A DNA stretch of 42,372 nt from Pseudomonadota bacterium. GTDB taxonomy: Bacteria > Pseudomonadota > Alphaproteobacteria > Rhizobiales > Rhizobiaceae. The translations under genes and the position numbers were made by a program. Numbering within the stretch: the stretch's first letter is position 1; each line of letters opens with the position of its first letter. Below the pieces are notes generated by a model. The model saw nothing but the letters and a program-made list of their open reading frames with translations, had not been told where the DNA came from and searched no databases. The stretch lies in contig JAEWDP010000177.1 of the NCBI GenBank assembly GCA_023390055.1, positions 1-42,372 of the forward strand, given 5' to 3'. This document shows positions 33,441-41,022 of this stretch, piece after piece.

Positions 33441-34364
33441 TCAGGCGGCAGCTTTCACATCCGCTTCCGGCTGCAGCGAATGCAGGAAGCTAACAGCGCG
33501 CTGCGCATGGGCAGCCGCGTGAAAAATCGCCCGCTTGTCGTTGGTCAAAACCGACAACCACGACTGCAGATAGGATGCGTGATCTGGCCGCGGTTCGAGC
33601 TCCGGTGCGATGCCAAGATCGGCGCAGAGGAAGCAACTGCCGAGCTCCGCGATGAGCTCTTCCCGTGCCCGCTCGGTCCTGTCCTTGGCATAGCACGACA
33701 GGTCACGTCCAACGCGATGTTCTGCGGCCGTCCAATGGGTCGCCTCATGGCTGAGGACGGCTGCGTATCCGGCAGCATCGCGAAACGCCTCGAAGGGTGG
33801 CATCTGGATGTAGTCCATGACCGGGGAATAATAGGCCTGGTTGCCGCCGTGCCGGACAACTGCGCCAGTATTTCGGAAGAAGCGATCGGCGCTGTCGATC
33901 CGCTCGACCGGATCAAAGACCTTAGCCGACGGCGCGTAGTAGCTGTCGGGCAGACCCTCGATCTGCTCGACGTTGAACACCGAATAGGCCTTCAGGAAGG
34001 GGACCTCCCGATCGACCTCGTTGCCGTTTCCGTCCGATTCCGACTTGGTGAAGCGGCTGGCGAAGACGACGGTCGAGCCGGTCTCGCCCTTGCGCACGGC
34101 CCCGCCCAGTTCGAGGGATTGCTTGAACGTCATCCACATCGAGGAGGCGAAGCCGCGTGATACCTGTTCCGACCATAGGAGGAGCACGTTCACGCCCGAA
34201 TAAGGAAGGCCGTTGTGGCGCAGCGGCCGCGCGATGCGGCCATTGGTGTTGGCGGCGTTCCATGGTTTCATCCAGGGGCGGACGCCCTTTTCCAGATCCT
34301 CGACGATCCGATCGGTGATCCGCGTGTAGATGTCCAATCGGTCCGCTTCTGGTTTCTTTGTCAT
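33441..34364 (-). CDS. ardC: ArdC-like antirestriction protein
   Basis: A 307-residue protein with the ArdC two-domain plan. The N-terminal ssDNA-binding part includes RITDRIVEDLEKGVRPWMKP and a NGxPYxGxN segment. The C-terminal part is a zinc-metallopeptidase-like domain with HEATH (His206, Glu207, His210) followed by a conserved EELIAELG helix. ArdC proteins protect incoming plasmid DNA from host restriction early after transfer. ATG 34364 follows AAAAGGAGTGAG. It lies beyond the tra genes, near the leading side of the transferred plasmid as seen here. A hairpin precedes the start codon by 22 bases. Confidence 0.92.
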   Translation of the reverse strand: MTKKPEADRLDIYTRITDRIVEDLEKGVRPWMKPWNAANTNGRIARPLRHNGLPYSGVNVLLLWSEQVSRGFASSMWMTFKQSLELGGAVRKGETGSTVVFASRFTKSESDGNGNEVDREVPFLKAYSVFNVEQIEGLPDSYYAPSAKVFDPVERIDSADRFFRNTGAVVRHGGNQAYYSPVMDYIQMPPFEAFRDAAGYAAVLSHEATHWTAAEHRVGRDLSCYAKDRTERAREELIAELGSCFLCADLGIAPELEPRPDHASYLQSWLSVLTNDKRAIFHAAAHAQRAVSFLHSLQPEADVKAAA

Positions 34365-34385
34365 GATTTCTCACTCCTTTTCTTA

Positions 34386-34406
34386 GGGCCGCGCCTATCG
34401 CGGTCC
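34386..34406 (-). promoter_or_regulatory. leader hairpin upstream of ardC
   Basis: GGGCCGCG (34386-34393) pairs with CGCGGTCC (34399-34406) with one G-U pair and a five-base loop, 22 bases before the ardC start in transcript order. Loop and stem match the hairpin before the DUF736 gene. Confidence 0.55.
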
Positions 34407-34565
34407 GTCACGGAGGTCCGAAGTCAGGGGCCGATGGTGTGGCCATGCACCGAAGGCCGTAGCAGCGTGGAGGACGGCGGAGCCGTTGCATGGGCGCCCG
34501 GCTCCTGCAGGACCGCCGAGCGGGACGGGCCGCGATCAGCGCGTCTCCAGGTTCATTCTCGACAT

Positions 34566-34596
34566 GAGAAAAGGCCGGCGCCTATGGGCGCCAGCC
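34566..34596 (-). terminator. rho-independent terminator of the 34639-35226 gene
   Basis: In minus-strand order, GGCTGGCGCC, a CATA loop and GGCGCCGGCC form a 10-pair stem (one G-U) followed by TTTTCTC. It lies about 45 bases after the stop of the hypothetical gene and upstream of ardC. Confidence 0.75.
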
Positions 34597-34638
34597 TGAA
34601 AAGAGGGAAATGGCGAGGTGTGATCCCCGCCAAGTGTG

Positions 34639-35226
34639 TCATCCGAGTGCCGCCATCTGAGCCTCGGCCGCCTTGCGATCGAGGGATGCACCGGGGTTCT
34701 CGACCGGTCGGTCGAACGGCTTCCACGTCTCGCCGACGACCTGCTCGTAAGCGGCCACCGCGCCCTCGGCTGCCATTCGGAGCGCGTGGGACTGGACGCC
34801 CATGTCGGCCGCGAACTCCCGCTTGCGCTGGGCAGCACTGTCGTAGCCGACCGGACCATCGAGATCCTCGTCTCGGGCATCGTTCGATGCCTTGGCTGTC
34901 GCGTCGCGCGCTTCGGTAACGGCACGGGAGTAGAACTGACCGGCACCGTGGGCCGAGCCGACGAAGGCTCCAACGATGCGCTGCAGGTGGATCTGCATCG
35001 CCTTCTCGCCGAGCCCTTCGGACAGGCTGTCGGCAGTCTCGATGATCAGCCGCTCGTGAAGGCTGCGGATGCCATCGCTGTCGACGACTGCTGTACCAAA
35101 GCTTTCGGCGATCTTGAGTGCCTGGGAGGCATCGGGGCACGATAGGCGGACCATTTCGAGGTTTGCGCCTTTACGCAGTTGCGAGACCCGTGCGTTGGAG
35201 CGGTTGGGAGTTGCGGGCTTGGCCAT
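34639..35226 (-). CDS. conserved-looking plasmid protein, function unknown
   Basis: A 195-residue soluble protein starting MAKPATPNRSNARVSQLRKG. ATG 35226 follows AAGGAAGGAAC, and a strong terminator follows its stop, so it is a real transcription unit. The middle has helical stretches such as EKAMQIHLQRIVGAFVGSAH and many charged residues; there is no signal peptide or membrane segment. I do not recognise a named domain; similar proteins occur on rhizobial plasmids next to ardC and parB-like genes as far as I recall. A GC hairpin (about 35258-35271) lies about 30 bases before the start. Function cannot be inferred. Confidence 0.75.
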   Translation of the reverse strand: MAKPATPNRSNARVSQLRKGANLEMVRLSCPDASQALKIAESFGTAVVDSDGIRSLHERLIIETADSLSEGLGEKAMQIHLQRIVGAFVGSAHGAGQFYSRAVTEARDATAKASNDARDEDLDGPVGYDSAAQRKREFAADMGVQSHALRMAAEGAVAAYEQVVGETWKPFDRPVENPGASLDRKAAEAQMAALG

Positions 35227-35613
35227 ATAAGTTCCTTCCTTGGCTGCCGAAGCGGTTCCGGCCCGTGCCGGTCTGCCCTTCGATGCGGGCACTCAAGAAC
35301 CGGCAAAGGACGGGCGGCTTCACAGGTCCGATGCGGCTGAGCAAGCAGGGCAGGTTTGCGGGCCAGCAGGTTTTGACCTGAGCAGACCGCGAGGCTGCTC
35401 TCGCGCAGGGAGGTTGGATTGGCCGCTCGGCGGCGCGACAGCGGCCTTGAAACGCCCGGCCGCCGGTTCAGACCGCAGCGAACAAGAAGGGCGGTCCGAC
35501 ACGGGGCCCGATATCTGTCTCCAGCGGGAAGGAACGAATATGGCCAAGGCCTTCCATGTCGATGACATCGAAGCCCGGCAAGTCAAGCACCGGCTGCCTC
35601 TTTTCGGGTCCGC
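35227..35613. other. gene-poor stretch
   Basis: About 390 bases between two minus-strand genes. A 29-codon frame at 35540-35629 begins MAKAFHVDDIEARQVKHRLP after GAAGGAA but is too short and unrecognised to call. The sequence AGGAAC-N4-ATGGCCAAG before it resembles the opposite-strand start of the 35226 gene. Confidence 0.35.
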
Positions 35614-35925
35614 CTATGTCGCCGGATGATGTACAGGTGGCTTGTCGCGCGGCTGCAGTTTACCGATGACCTGCTCTTGCATCGCCAGACTCCGGGCAAT
35701 GACGTCGAGTTCGACCCACCGCTCGAAGGTAAGGCGGTCGACGAGCTCCTGATAGTAAATTCGGAGGCCGGATCTTCGGCGATTCCGGCTCTGGGCATTC
35801 ACCGTCGTCGCCTGTCTCCTGGCGCGCGACACAATCTGCCGTGTTAGACATTCCAGATGCCGCTGTGTCTGTCGCCGGGCGCCGATTGCTTTTGCCAGAG
35901 GTTTCGAAGCGCCGATGTCGGTCAT
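35614..35925 (-). CDS. small plasmid protein, function unknown
   Basis: A 103-residue basic protein beginning MTDIGASKPLAKAIGARRQT and containing YYQELVDRLTFERWVELDVI and then ARSLAMQEQVIGKL. ATG 35925 follows AAGGAGGTGTT, a near-ideal ribosome-binding site, which lies in one arm of a hairpin. The arginine-rich N-terminal half suggests nucleic-acid binding, but no domain is recognised. It lies between the hypothetical gene at 34639-35226 and the ParB-like gene, all on the minus strand. Confidence 0.65.
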   Translation of the reverse strand: MTDIGASKPLAKAIGARRQTQRHLECLTRQIVSRARRQATTVNAQSRNRRRSGLRIYYQELVDRLTFERWVELDVIARSLAMQEQVIGKLQPRDKPPVHHPAT

Positions 35926-35929
35926 AACA

Positions 35930-35959
35930 CCTCCTTCAGGCTTTGCCAGCCTTTGGAGG
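35930..35959 (-). promoter_or_regulatory. hairpin that sequesters a ribosome-binding site
   Basis: In transcript order, CCTCC and AGGCT pair with AGCCT and GGAGG around a GGCAA loop, with a small internal bulge. The last arm is the AAGGAGGT ribosome-binding site of the 35614-35925 gene. Folding would reduce translation unless opened by a protein, temperature or an upstream ribosome. Confidence 0.6.
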
Positions 35960-36004
35960 AGGACGGCCTGTCGGCGAATAAGCCGTCCGCACTGGTGGCA
36001 AACT

Positions 36005-36028
36005 CCACCCCCAAGAATTTAGGGGTGG
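36005..36028 (-). terminator. probable terminator after the ParB-like gene
   Basis: CCACCCC (36005-36011) and GGGGTGG (36022-36028) form a seven-pair stem, about 30 bases after the ParB-like stop in transcript order. No strong T-run follows, so termination may be partial. Confidence 0.4.
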
Positions 36029-36058
36029 GTGGTGCGATGTTCGACCGATGGACGGCGG

Positions 36059-37816
36059 TCATGCCGCAGCCCTCTGATCGACGTCCTCGTCGTGCACTTC
36101 GTCGTCAGACAGGTCCGGATCCTGCAGATCGTTCTGATCCGCAGCCGCATCGATTTGCCCTTCCTGCTTCTCGGCGGGGTCGTCAACATGATCGCCTTCG
36201 TCATCATGCGGAGCCGTGCCGGTGGTATCGGTGGGAGAGTTTGCCCGGATCCAGTCGAGCAACTCGTCGGCTGGCGGTGCGAAGTGCGCCGACGTGTGGA
36301 CGAAGCGCTCGTTCTGGAAATGCTCGACCAGCGCTGCGCGGGTTTCGCGAACCTTCTGGCGAGGCTGCACGGACGCCTCGGCGCACGATGCCTCCAGCGC
36401 CTGGCGCGACAGGCACAGAAGGAAGTCCTCCGAGCCCATGTTCGGCAGGTATTCGTCGGCGCCGATCGCCTTACCGGCGATACGGGAAACCATTCCGCTG
36501 TTCGACATGCCTCGACGGCACGAGAGAACATCGATCAGCACGGAGCGAACGGCGACTCGAAGCGTGTTCTGATCGAATGCGAGCTTTCCATGCTCATCGA
36601 ACAGGGCGACGACATGGCGCGAGAAACGCTTGCCGCCATAGAAGGTCCCGTCTGCACCGGAATCGACGCGGACGTTCTGCCCGGCGAAGGCCAGCACCAT
36701 CAGCGCCATCAGCATGTCATCCTCGATCGGCGCTCGGCCGAGCGCATCATGAAGCGCCTCGGTGCGGAAATCGCCGATCATGTCATGGCCCTTCTGGGTC
36801 ACGTCAGGCCGAGCCTTCTGCGTCGTGAATGCACCGGCATTCCCACCGCCTTCCGCAGTTCCCTCAGCGCTGCCTCCCTTCGGCTTGGCCGCTTCCGGCA
36901 TGCGGTAATGCAACGTTTGGACCTTGCCGTCGCGATCGAGGTAGAGCGCCGTATGATCAAACTTCGACGGCTTGCCATAGACCTGAGTGGCCTTCTTCGG
37001 CAGCTCCGGCTGGCCCCAGCTGTTGACCTCGACGATGGCGCCGCGCTTCGGCAGGTTGCTGGTCATCCACTCGTGTTGGGCGCCGAGGAACCCCTCGACA
37101 TTTGTGGTATAGCGTCCGTCCTGGTCGGCGGGTGCGAAGAGGTCCTCGACCCACTCGATGCCGTAGGCCTGGGCCAGATCGTCACCGAAACTTGCGTCCT
37201 TGGCATACATGCGCTTCTTGGTCAGCGCATTGGCGATCTGCCACCACGGAGCGGTATCGCCCTTCTTCGGCTTGTGCGCCTTCCAGACCTCCTTCTGGTC
37301 CACCTGACCAGCGGCCGCGATGATACGCAACTGCTGCTCTGACGGCATGTCGCCCAACGCCATCTGCTCCAGCATCGCCGGCAGGACATTAGCGAGCAGG
37401 CGCAGCTTGCGAATCTGACGAACGGGAAGCGCGAGGGCGACCGCAATCGCTTCTTCGGTCCAGCCGAGAGCAACGAGCCGTTCGATGCCGCGCCACTGAT
37501 CGACGGGGTTGAGCGCCTCGCGAACCGAGTTTTCGACCATCGAGCGCATCGCGCCATTGTCGTTGGCAGCATCTGCAACGAGGATCTCGATTTCTTCCAG
37601 TCCGGCGGCGATGGCAAGGCGCACGCGGCGATGGCCGGCATCGATGATATAGCCATTTCCGCCATCAGTTTCGGGGGCAACCACCGGCGGCTGGACGATG
37701 CCAACGGCCTTGATCGTCGCCAGCATCAGCGCGTCGGCCTGCGGCGATGATTTCGTCTGGCGCATCCGGTCGGGGTTTTCTTTGAGTGCGCGCGGGTCAA
37801 CCTTGATGATCTGCAT
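36059..37816 (-). CDS. ParB/RepB/Spo0J family protein
   Basis: A 585-residue ParB-like protein. The N-terminal ParB/Srx domain includes ENPDRMRQTKSS, the VGIVQPPVV strand and YIIDAGHRRVRLAIAAG (the family's GxRR motif). A KorB/ParB-like helix-turn-helix follows near LGWTEEAIAVALALPVRQIR. The last 300 residues are an extension seen in large rhizobial plasmid ParB-like proteins, ending in an acidic Asp/Glu-rich tail. It lacks a ParA partner here, so it is more likely a CTP-dependent DNA-binding or stress/establishment protein than the main partition protein. ATG 37816 follows AAGGAC. Confidence 0.9.
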   Translation of the reverse strand: MQIIKVDPRALKENPDRMRQTKSSPQADALMLATIKAVGIVQPPVVAPETDGGNGYIIDAGHRRVRLAIAAGLEEIEILVADAANDNGAMRSMVENSVREALNPVDQWRGIERLVALGWTEEAIAVALALPVRQIRKLRLLANVLPAMLEQMALGDMPSEQQLRIIAAAGQVDQKEVWKAHKPKKGDTAPWWQIANALTKKRMYAKDASFGDDLAQAYGIEWVEDLFAPADQDGRYTTNVEGFLGAQHEWMTSNLPKRGAIVEVNSWGQPELPKKATQVYGKPSKFDHTALYLDRDGKVQTLHYRMPEAAKPKGGSAEGTAEGGGNAGAFTTQKARPDVTQKGHDMIGDFRTEALHDALGRAPIEDDMLMALMVLAFAGQNVRVDSGADGTFYGGKRFSRHVVALFDEHGKLAFDQNTLRVAVRSVLIDVLSCRRGMSNSGMVSRIAGKAIGADEYLPNMGSEDFLLCLSRQALEASCAEASVQPRQKVRETRAALVEHFQNERFVHTSAHFAPPADELLDWIRANSPTDTTGTAPHDDEGDHVDDPAEKQEGQIDAAADQNDLQDPDLSDDEVHDEDVDQRAAA

Positions 37817-37889
37817 GGGATTTGTCCTTGTCTGGAGGTTCCGGACCGGCGCCCTGCCAGCCCTTCTTGTCTTCAGCTTTTTCTGAAGA

Positions 37890-38196
37890 CACCTCCCGGA
37901 CCGCAGAGCGGCCGGACTGCTTCTGGACGCCCTGGAAAGGTGTGCGGAAGGTCAGGGATGGCGAGCAAGAATACGAACTGTTCGGGTTTCTGACGACATC
38001 GCCGAACGAGGTCGTCTCTCCCATCCATGAAAAGGCTATGCCGTCGATTCTGACCACGCCTGAAGAGGTCGACACCTGGCTGACAGCACCGTGGGATGAA
38101 GCCCGCCACCTACAGCGTCCGCTCCCGGGCAACATGCTGGTCATCGTGCCGCCACAGGCCAAACCGAAACCGGACGAGGAAGGTCTGTTGCTGTGA
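37890..38196 (+). pseudogene. C-terminal remnant of an SRAP (HMCES/YedK) peptidase
   Basis: The frame reads CFWTPWKGVRKVRDGEQEYE, then LFGFLTTSPNEVVSPIHEKA, MPSILTTPEEVDTWLTAP and LQRPLPGN. This is the C-terminal part of the SOS response-associated peptidase family, including its conserved PIHxKAMP histidine. The N-terminal catalytic Cys2 and about half of the roughly 230-residue domain are absent, and no usable ATG precedes the conserved part. Its stop overlaps the dinB start by four bases, so the two were probably an SOS-type operon before truncation. Full SRAP proteins crosslink to abasic sites in single-stranded DNA. Confidence 0.78.
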
Positions 38197-39344
38197 TCAC
38201 CAGCATAGAGCATGACCAGAGCAGTCAGACGCATGTTCACGAAATGCCGGCTTATCCTGTGGGAACTTACGTCATGGGGAGCGTGCAACCCGTGCGCAAA
38301 ATCATCCATGTGGACATGGACGCATTTTATGCCTCGGTCGAACAGCGAGACAACCCGGCGCTACGCGGGCGACCATTGGCCGTTGGCGGCTCGGCCGCAC
38401 GTGGCGTTGTGGCGGCAGCGAGTTATGAGGCCCGTGTCTTCGGCGTGCATTCGGCCATGCCGTCGGTAACCGCCACGCGTAAATGCCCGGATCTGATTTT
38501 TGTGCCGCCGCGCTTCGACGTCTATCGGCAGGTCTCGCAGCAGATCCGGGAAATCTTTGCCGAATACACGCCATTGATCGAGCCGCTGTCGCTCGACGAG
38601 GCCTATCTTGACGTCACCGAAAACCTGAAAGGCATGGAGATTGCACTGGAGATCAGAGCGAAGATCAAGGCGGTCACGGGCCTCAGCGCGTCGGCCGGTA
38701 TCTCATACAATAAGTTCCTGGCCAAGATGGCGAGTGACCTGAACAAACCGAACGGTCAGGCGGTCATTACGCCGAAGAACGGCCCGGGTTTTGTCGAAGC
38801 CCTGCCTGTCAAAAAATTCCATGGCGTGGGGCCGGCCACCGCCGAGCGGATGAAACGGCATGGAATCGAAACCGGGCTTGACCTGAAATCGAAGTCACTT
38901 GCCTTCCTTCAGCAGCATTTTGGGAAGTCCGGCCCGTATTTTTACGGTATTGCCCGTGGGATCGACGAACGGCAGGTCAGACCTGATCGCATCCGCAAAT
39001 CGGTTGGCGCCGAGGACACGTTTGTCGAGGACATCGACGATCTCAATCTGGCCAAAGCGGAGCTGCGACCATTGGCCGAGAAGGTCTGGCGCTATTGCGA
39101 AGCGCGCGACATCACGGGAAAGACGATCACCGTCAAAATCAAATATTCAGATTTCAGTCAGGCGACACGCAGCAGGACCGTGGCGGAATCCGTTTCGGAC
39201 ATCGACATGATCCTGGAAATCGCCGAGACCCTGCTCGCCTCGGTGTTCCCGTTCAAACGGTCTGTGCGGCTATTGGGGATCACCCTGTCATCGCTCAACA
39301 CCGAAGAGAGCGGGCAAGAGCCGCAGCTCGCGCTCGGGCTCTGA
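38193..39344 (+). CDS. dinB: DNA polymerase IV (Y family)
   Basis: A 383-residue Y-family polymerase. Catalytic acids are Asp41 (HVDMDAFYASVEQ) and Asp135/Glu136 (LSLDEAYLDV). Further family features are SAGISYNKFLAKMASDLNKP and PVKKFHGVGPATAERMK in the thumb, and a C-terminal QLALGL that resembles a beta-clamp-binding motif. It copies damaged DNA with low fidelity. The GTG 38193 start overlaps the SRAP remnant stop; ATG 38274 or GTG nearby may be alternatives because the first 30 residues are not conserved. Plasmid-borne dinB genes are common in Rhizobiales. A terminator follows at 39365-39400. Confidence 0.95.
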   Translation: MITSIEHDQSSQTHVHEMPAYPVGTYVMGSVQPVRKIIHVDMDAFYASVEQRDNPALRGRPLAVGGSAARGVVAAASYEARVFGVHSAMPSVTATRKCPDLIFVPPRFDVYRQVSQQIREIFAEYTPLIEPLSLDEAYLDVTENLKGMEIALEIRAKIKAVTGLSASAGISYNKFLAKMASDLNKPNGQAVITPKNGPGFVEALPVKKFHGVGPATAERMKRHGIETGLDLKSKSLAFLQQHFGKSGPYFYGIARGIDERQVRPDRIRKSVGAEDTFVEDIDDLNLAKAELRPLAEKVWRYCEARDITGKTITVKIKYSDFSQATRSRTVAESVSDIDMILEIAETLLASVFPFKRSVRLLGITLSSLNTEESGQEPQLALGL

Positions 39345-39364
39345 TACCACGGTCCTGAAAACGA

Positions 39365-39400
39365 AAAAGCCTGCCGCGGGAGGAGGTGCGGCAGGCTTTT
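39365..39400. terminator. bidirectional terminator hairpin after dinB
   Basis: AAAAGCCTGCCGC and GCGGCAGGCTTTT form a 13-pair stem around GGGAGGAGGT. A-run and T-run flank it on both strands, so it can end dinB transcription and also the minus-strand small RNA, of which it is the last hairpin. Confidence 0.85.
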
Positions 39401-39530
39401 CGAAAAGAACCGAACAACGGCTGGGAGGAGAAGTGCCGCTGTTCCGACAGACGCGCCCTGGGAGGAGGAGTGGGCCGTCTGAAATCGAAGCTCTGCGGGA
39501 GGAGGTGCATCGCTTCGATGAATACCAAAG
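39365..39530 (-). ncRNA. four-hairpin small RNA with anti-Shine-Dalgarno loops (cuckoo / alpha-r14-like)
   Basis: Read on the minus strand, four consecutive hairpins each expose a CTCCTCCC or CCTCCTCCC loop. Stem arms are ATCGAAGC/GCTTCGAT; AGACG-GCCC/GGGC-CGTCT with a bulge; GAACAGCGGC/GCCGTTGTTC with a wobble; and AAAAGCCTGCCGC/GCGGCAGGCTTTT, which is the terminator. A family of Rhizobiales small RNAs with such loops (called cuckoo RNAs, related to alpha-r14) is known; the loops can pair with ribosome-binding sites. The promoter was not identified, so the 5' end is approximate. It lies between dinB and the DUF1127 gene. Confidence 0.75.
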
Positions 39531-39647
39531 TACCAGTTTCCACCGCACACGAAACAGACTTTGCTGCAGTGCAGCTATGCAAGTGGCGCAAGGCCATTTT
39601 GCGGCTTCGAAAGTCCCGAACCAAGTCCCGGGGTGGGAGAGCACATA

Positions 39648-39675
39648 GAAAAACGCCCGCGTCATCAGCGGGCGT
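39648..39675 (-). terminator. terminator of the DUF1127 gene
   Basis: In minus-strand order, ACGCCCGC, a TGATGAC loop and GCGGGCGT are followed by TTTTTC, about 30 bases after the DUF1127 stop. Confidence 0.8.
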
Positions 39676-39705
39676 AGTATCAGCTCGACAAGTTGGAAAG
39701 GCCGC

Positions 39706-39852
39706 TTAGCGGGCGACCGACTGGCGGGCAACGCTGCGGATGTCGGCGCGATTGATACCGAGGTCCTGCAGTTCGCGTGAGCTCATGCGGCCGAGTTCGG
39801 TAACGGTGTGACGGTACTTGCGCCAGTTATTGAAAGAGCGTGCTACGTTCAT
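39706..39852 (-). CDS. DUF1127 family small protein
   Basis: A 48-residue protein, MNVARSFNNWRKYRHTVTEL followed by GRMSSRELQDLGINRADI. This is the DUF1127 pattern (arginine-rich, with RELxDLGIxRxDI). ATG 39852 follows AAAGGGGA. In alphaproteobacteria members of this family affect phosphate, carbon and small-RNA-linked metabolism and can bind RNA, as described for CcaF1 in Rhodobacter; the role here is not known. The neighbouring small RNA candidate lies directly downstream on the same strand, beyond its terminator. Confidence 0.92.
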   Translation of the reverse strand: MNVARSFNNWRKYRHTVTELGRMSSRELQDLGINRADIRSVARQSVAR

Positions 39853-40023
39853 GATGATCCCCTTTCGTGAGGTCTCTTGACGCCAGCAACCTCGGTTGGG
39901 TTCCAACGTCGTTTCGATGGTTGGAATATAGGCTCTTGTCCGCACGTCGATAAGGCACAAGGTCTCAGGTCGGCCATGCGCTCAAAGCATGGGTCTTCTC
40001 GGAGGCTGATCATAGCGATAGCA

Positions 40024-41022
40024 TCAAGCCCGGAAACGGTCGAAGGCGGTCAGCCGTTTGATCGGCGGATCTGCATCGGGATAACGGTAGATTTCGGCCC
40101 TGAGATAGCGGAACTCATCATCGAGCGCTTCCTCGCCCACCTCGATCCACCAGGATTTGGGACGGCCGTCGCTTCCGTCGGACCAGCGATAGCCTCGCGC
40201 CTTCAAGTGATCCTTCATATCGAAGGGACTGTTCTCGGCAAAGATCCGGACACGCGACCGCTGGCTTGCTTCGTAGAGTTCCGCGAACGCGTTCGAAGCC
40301 GAGCCATCAGCCTCTCGGGCGAGGACCTCCAGGAGCGCGAAACAGTCATCGACCGCTCGATGACCATCATGGAAGTAGCCCGCCTGCCCGATCAGGTAGC
40401 CGAGCTTGGTCCCCTCATATCCCCTCGCCGACCAGTCAATCTCGGAGTTGGAGCAGGCCCAGGCCTTGCCAGAAAACAGATGAGAAAACGCCTCGCAAAA
40501 TGGCCGGTCGAAACCGGCATTGTGGGCGATCAGCAGATCCGCTGGTTCGATCAGCGCCTCTAAAGCAGTCATGTCGATCGACTGTCCGGCCACCATTTCA
40601 TCGGTGATACCGGTAAGCCTGGTGATGTCAGGAGGGATTGAAACGCTCGGCTGCTGGAGCCCGCCGTAGACCCCGGTGACGTCACCGATGTTTCCTGTGG
40701 CATCGAAGGTGAAAGCGATCACGCCAATTTCGATGATCTCATCCTTGCGAGCATTGAGGCCCGTGGTCTCGGTGTCGAGGATGATGCCTTTGAGGGGGAA
40801 TTCCGGGCGCGGGTTTGGCGCAACCGTGCGCGGCACCAGTTTCGTGAGGATGCGGTAGCGGCCCGTCTCCGAGAGATGCCGGACCATCTCCTCTTCACTT
40901 ATGAGGACGCCAGGCTGTTCACGCTCGGTGAATCCGGAAGCAGCGCTACGCGTGAGCACCCGGTTGCGCGGAACCTGTTCCGAAAACATGTCGAACTGTT
41001 CTGCCATTCTTGCCGTCATCAT
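40024..41022 (-). CDS. 3'-5' exonuclease, DEDDh (DNA polymerase III epsilon-like)
   Basis: About 332 residues from ATG 41022. The Exo I motif is LDTETTGLNARKDEIIEIG (Asp83, Glu85), Exo II lies around LLIAHNAGFDRPF, and Exo III is GHRAVDDC, with the histidine of the DEDDh subtype. A C-terminal region of about 120 residues ends in an uncharacterised basic domain. The N-terminus contains AEQFDMF, which resembles a beta-clamp-binding motif. The start is uncertain among ATGs at 41022, 41019 and 41007. The plasmid-borne enzyme probably trims or proofreads DNA in repair rather than serving the main replisome. Confidence 0.88.
   Translation of the reverse strand: MMTARMAEQFDMFSEQVPRNRVLTRSAASGFTEREQPGVLISEEEMVRHLSETGRYRILTKLVPRTVAPNPRPEFPLKGIILDTETTGLNARKDEIIEIGVIAFTFDATGNIGDVTGVYGGLQQPSVSIPPDITRLTGITDEMVAGQSIDMTALEALIEPADLLIAHNAGFDRPFCEAFSHLFSGKAWACSNSEIDWSARGYEGTKLGYLIGQAGYFHDGHRAVDDCFALLEVLAREADGSASNAFAELYEASQRSRVRIFAENSPFDMKDHLKARGYRWSDGSDGRPKSWWIEVGEEALDDEFRYLRAEIYRYPDADPPIKRLTAFDRFRA

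Noticed and set aside
35540..35629. 29-codon frame after GAAGGAA
   Set aside because: Too short, unrecognised, and it overlaps the end of a better-supported minus-strand gene.
36029..37342. Plus-strand open frame of 437 codons
   Set aside because: Antisense to the ParB-like gene, with no motif of its own.
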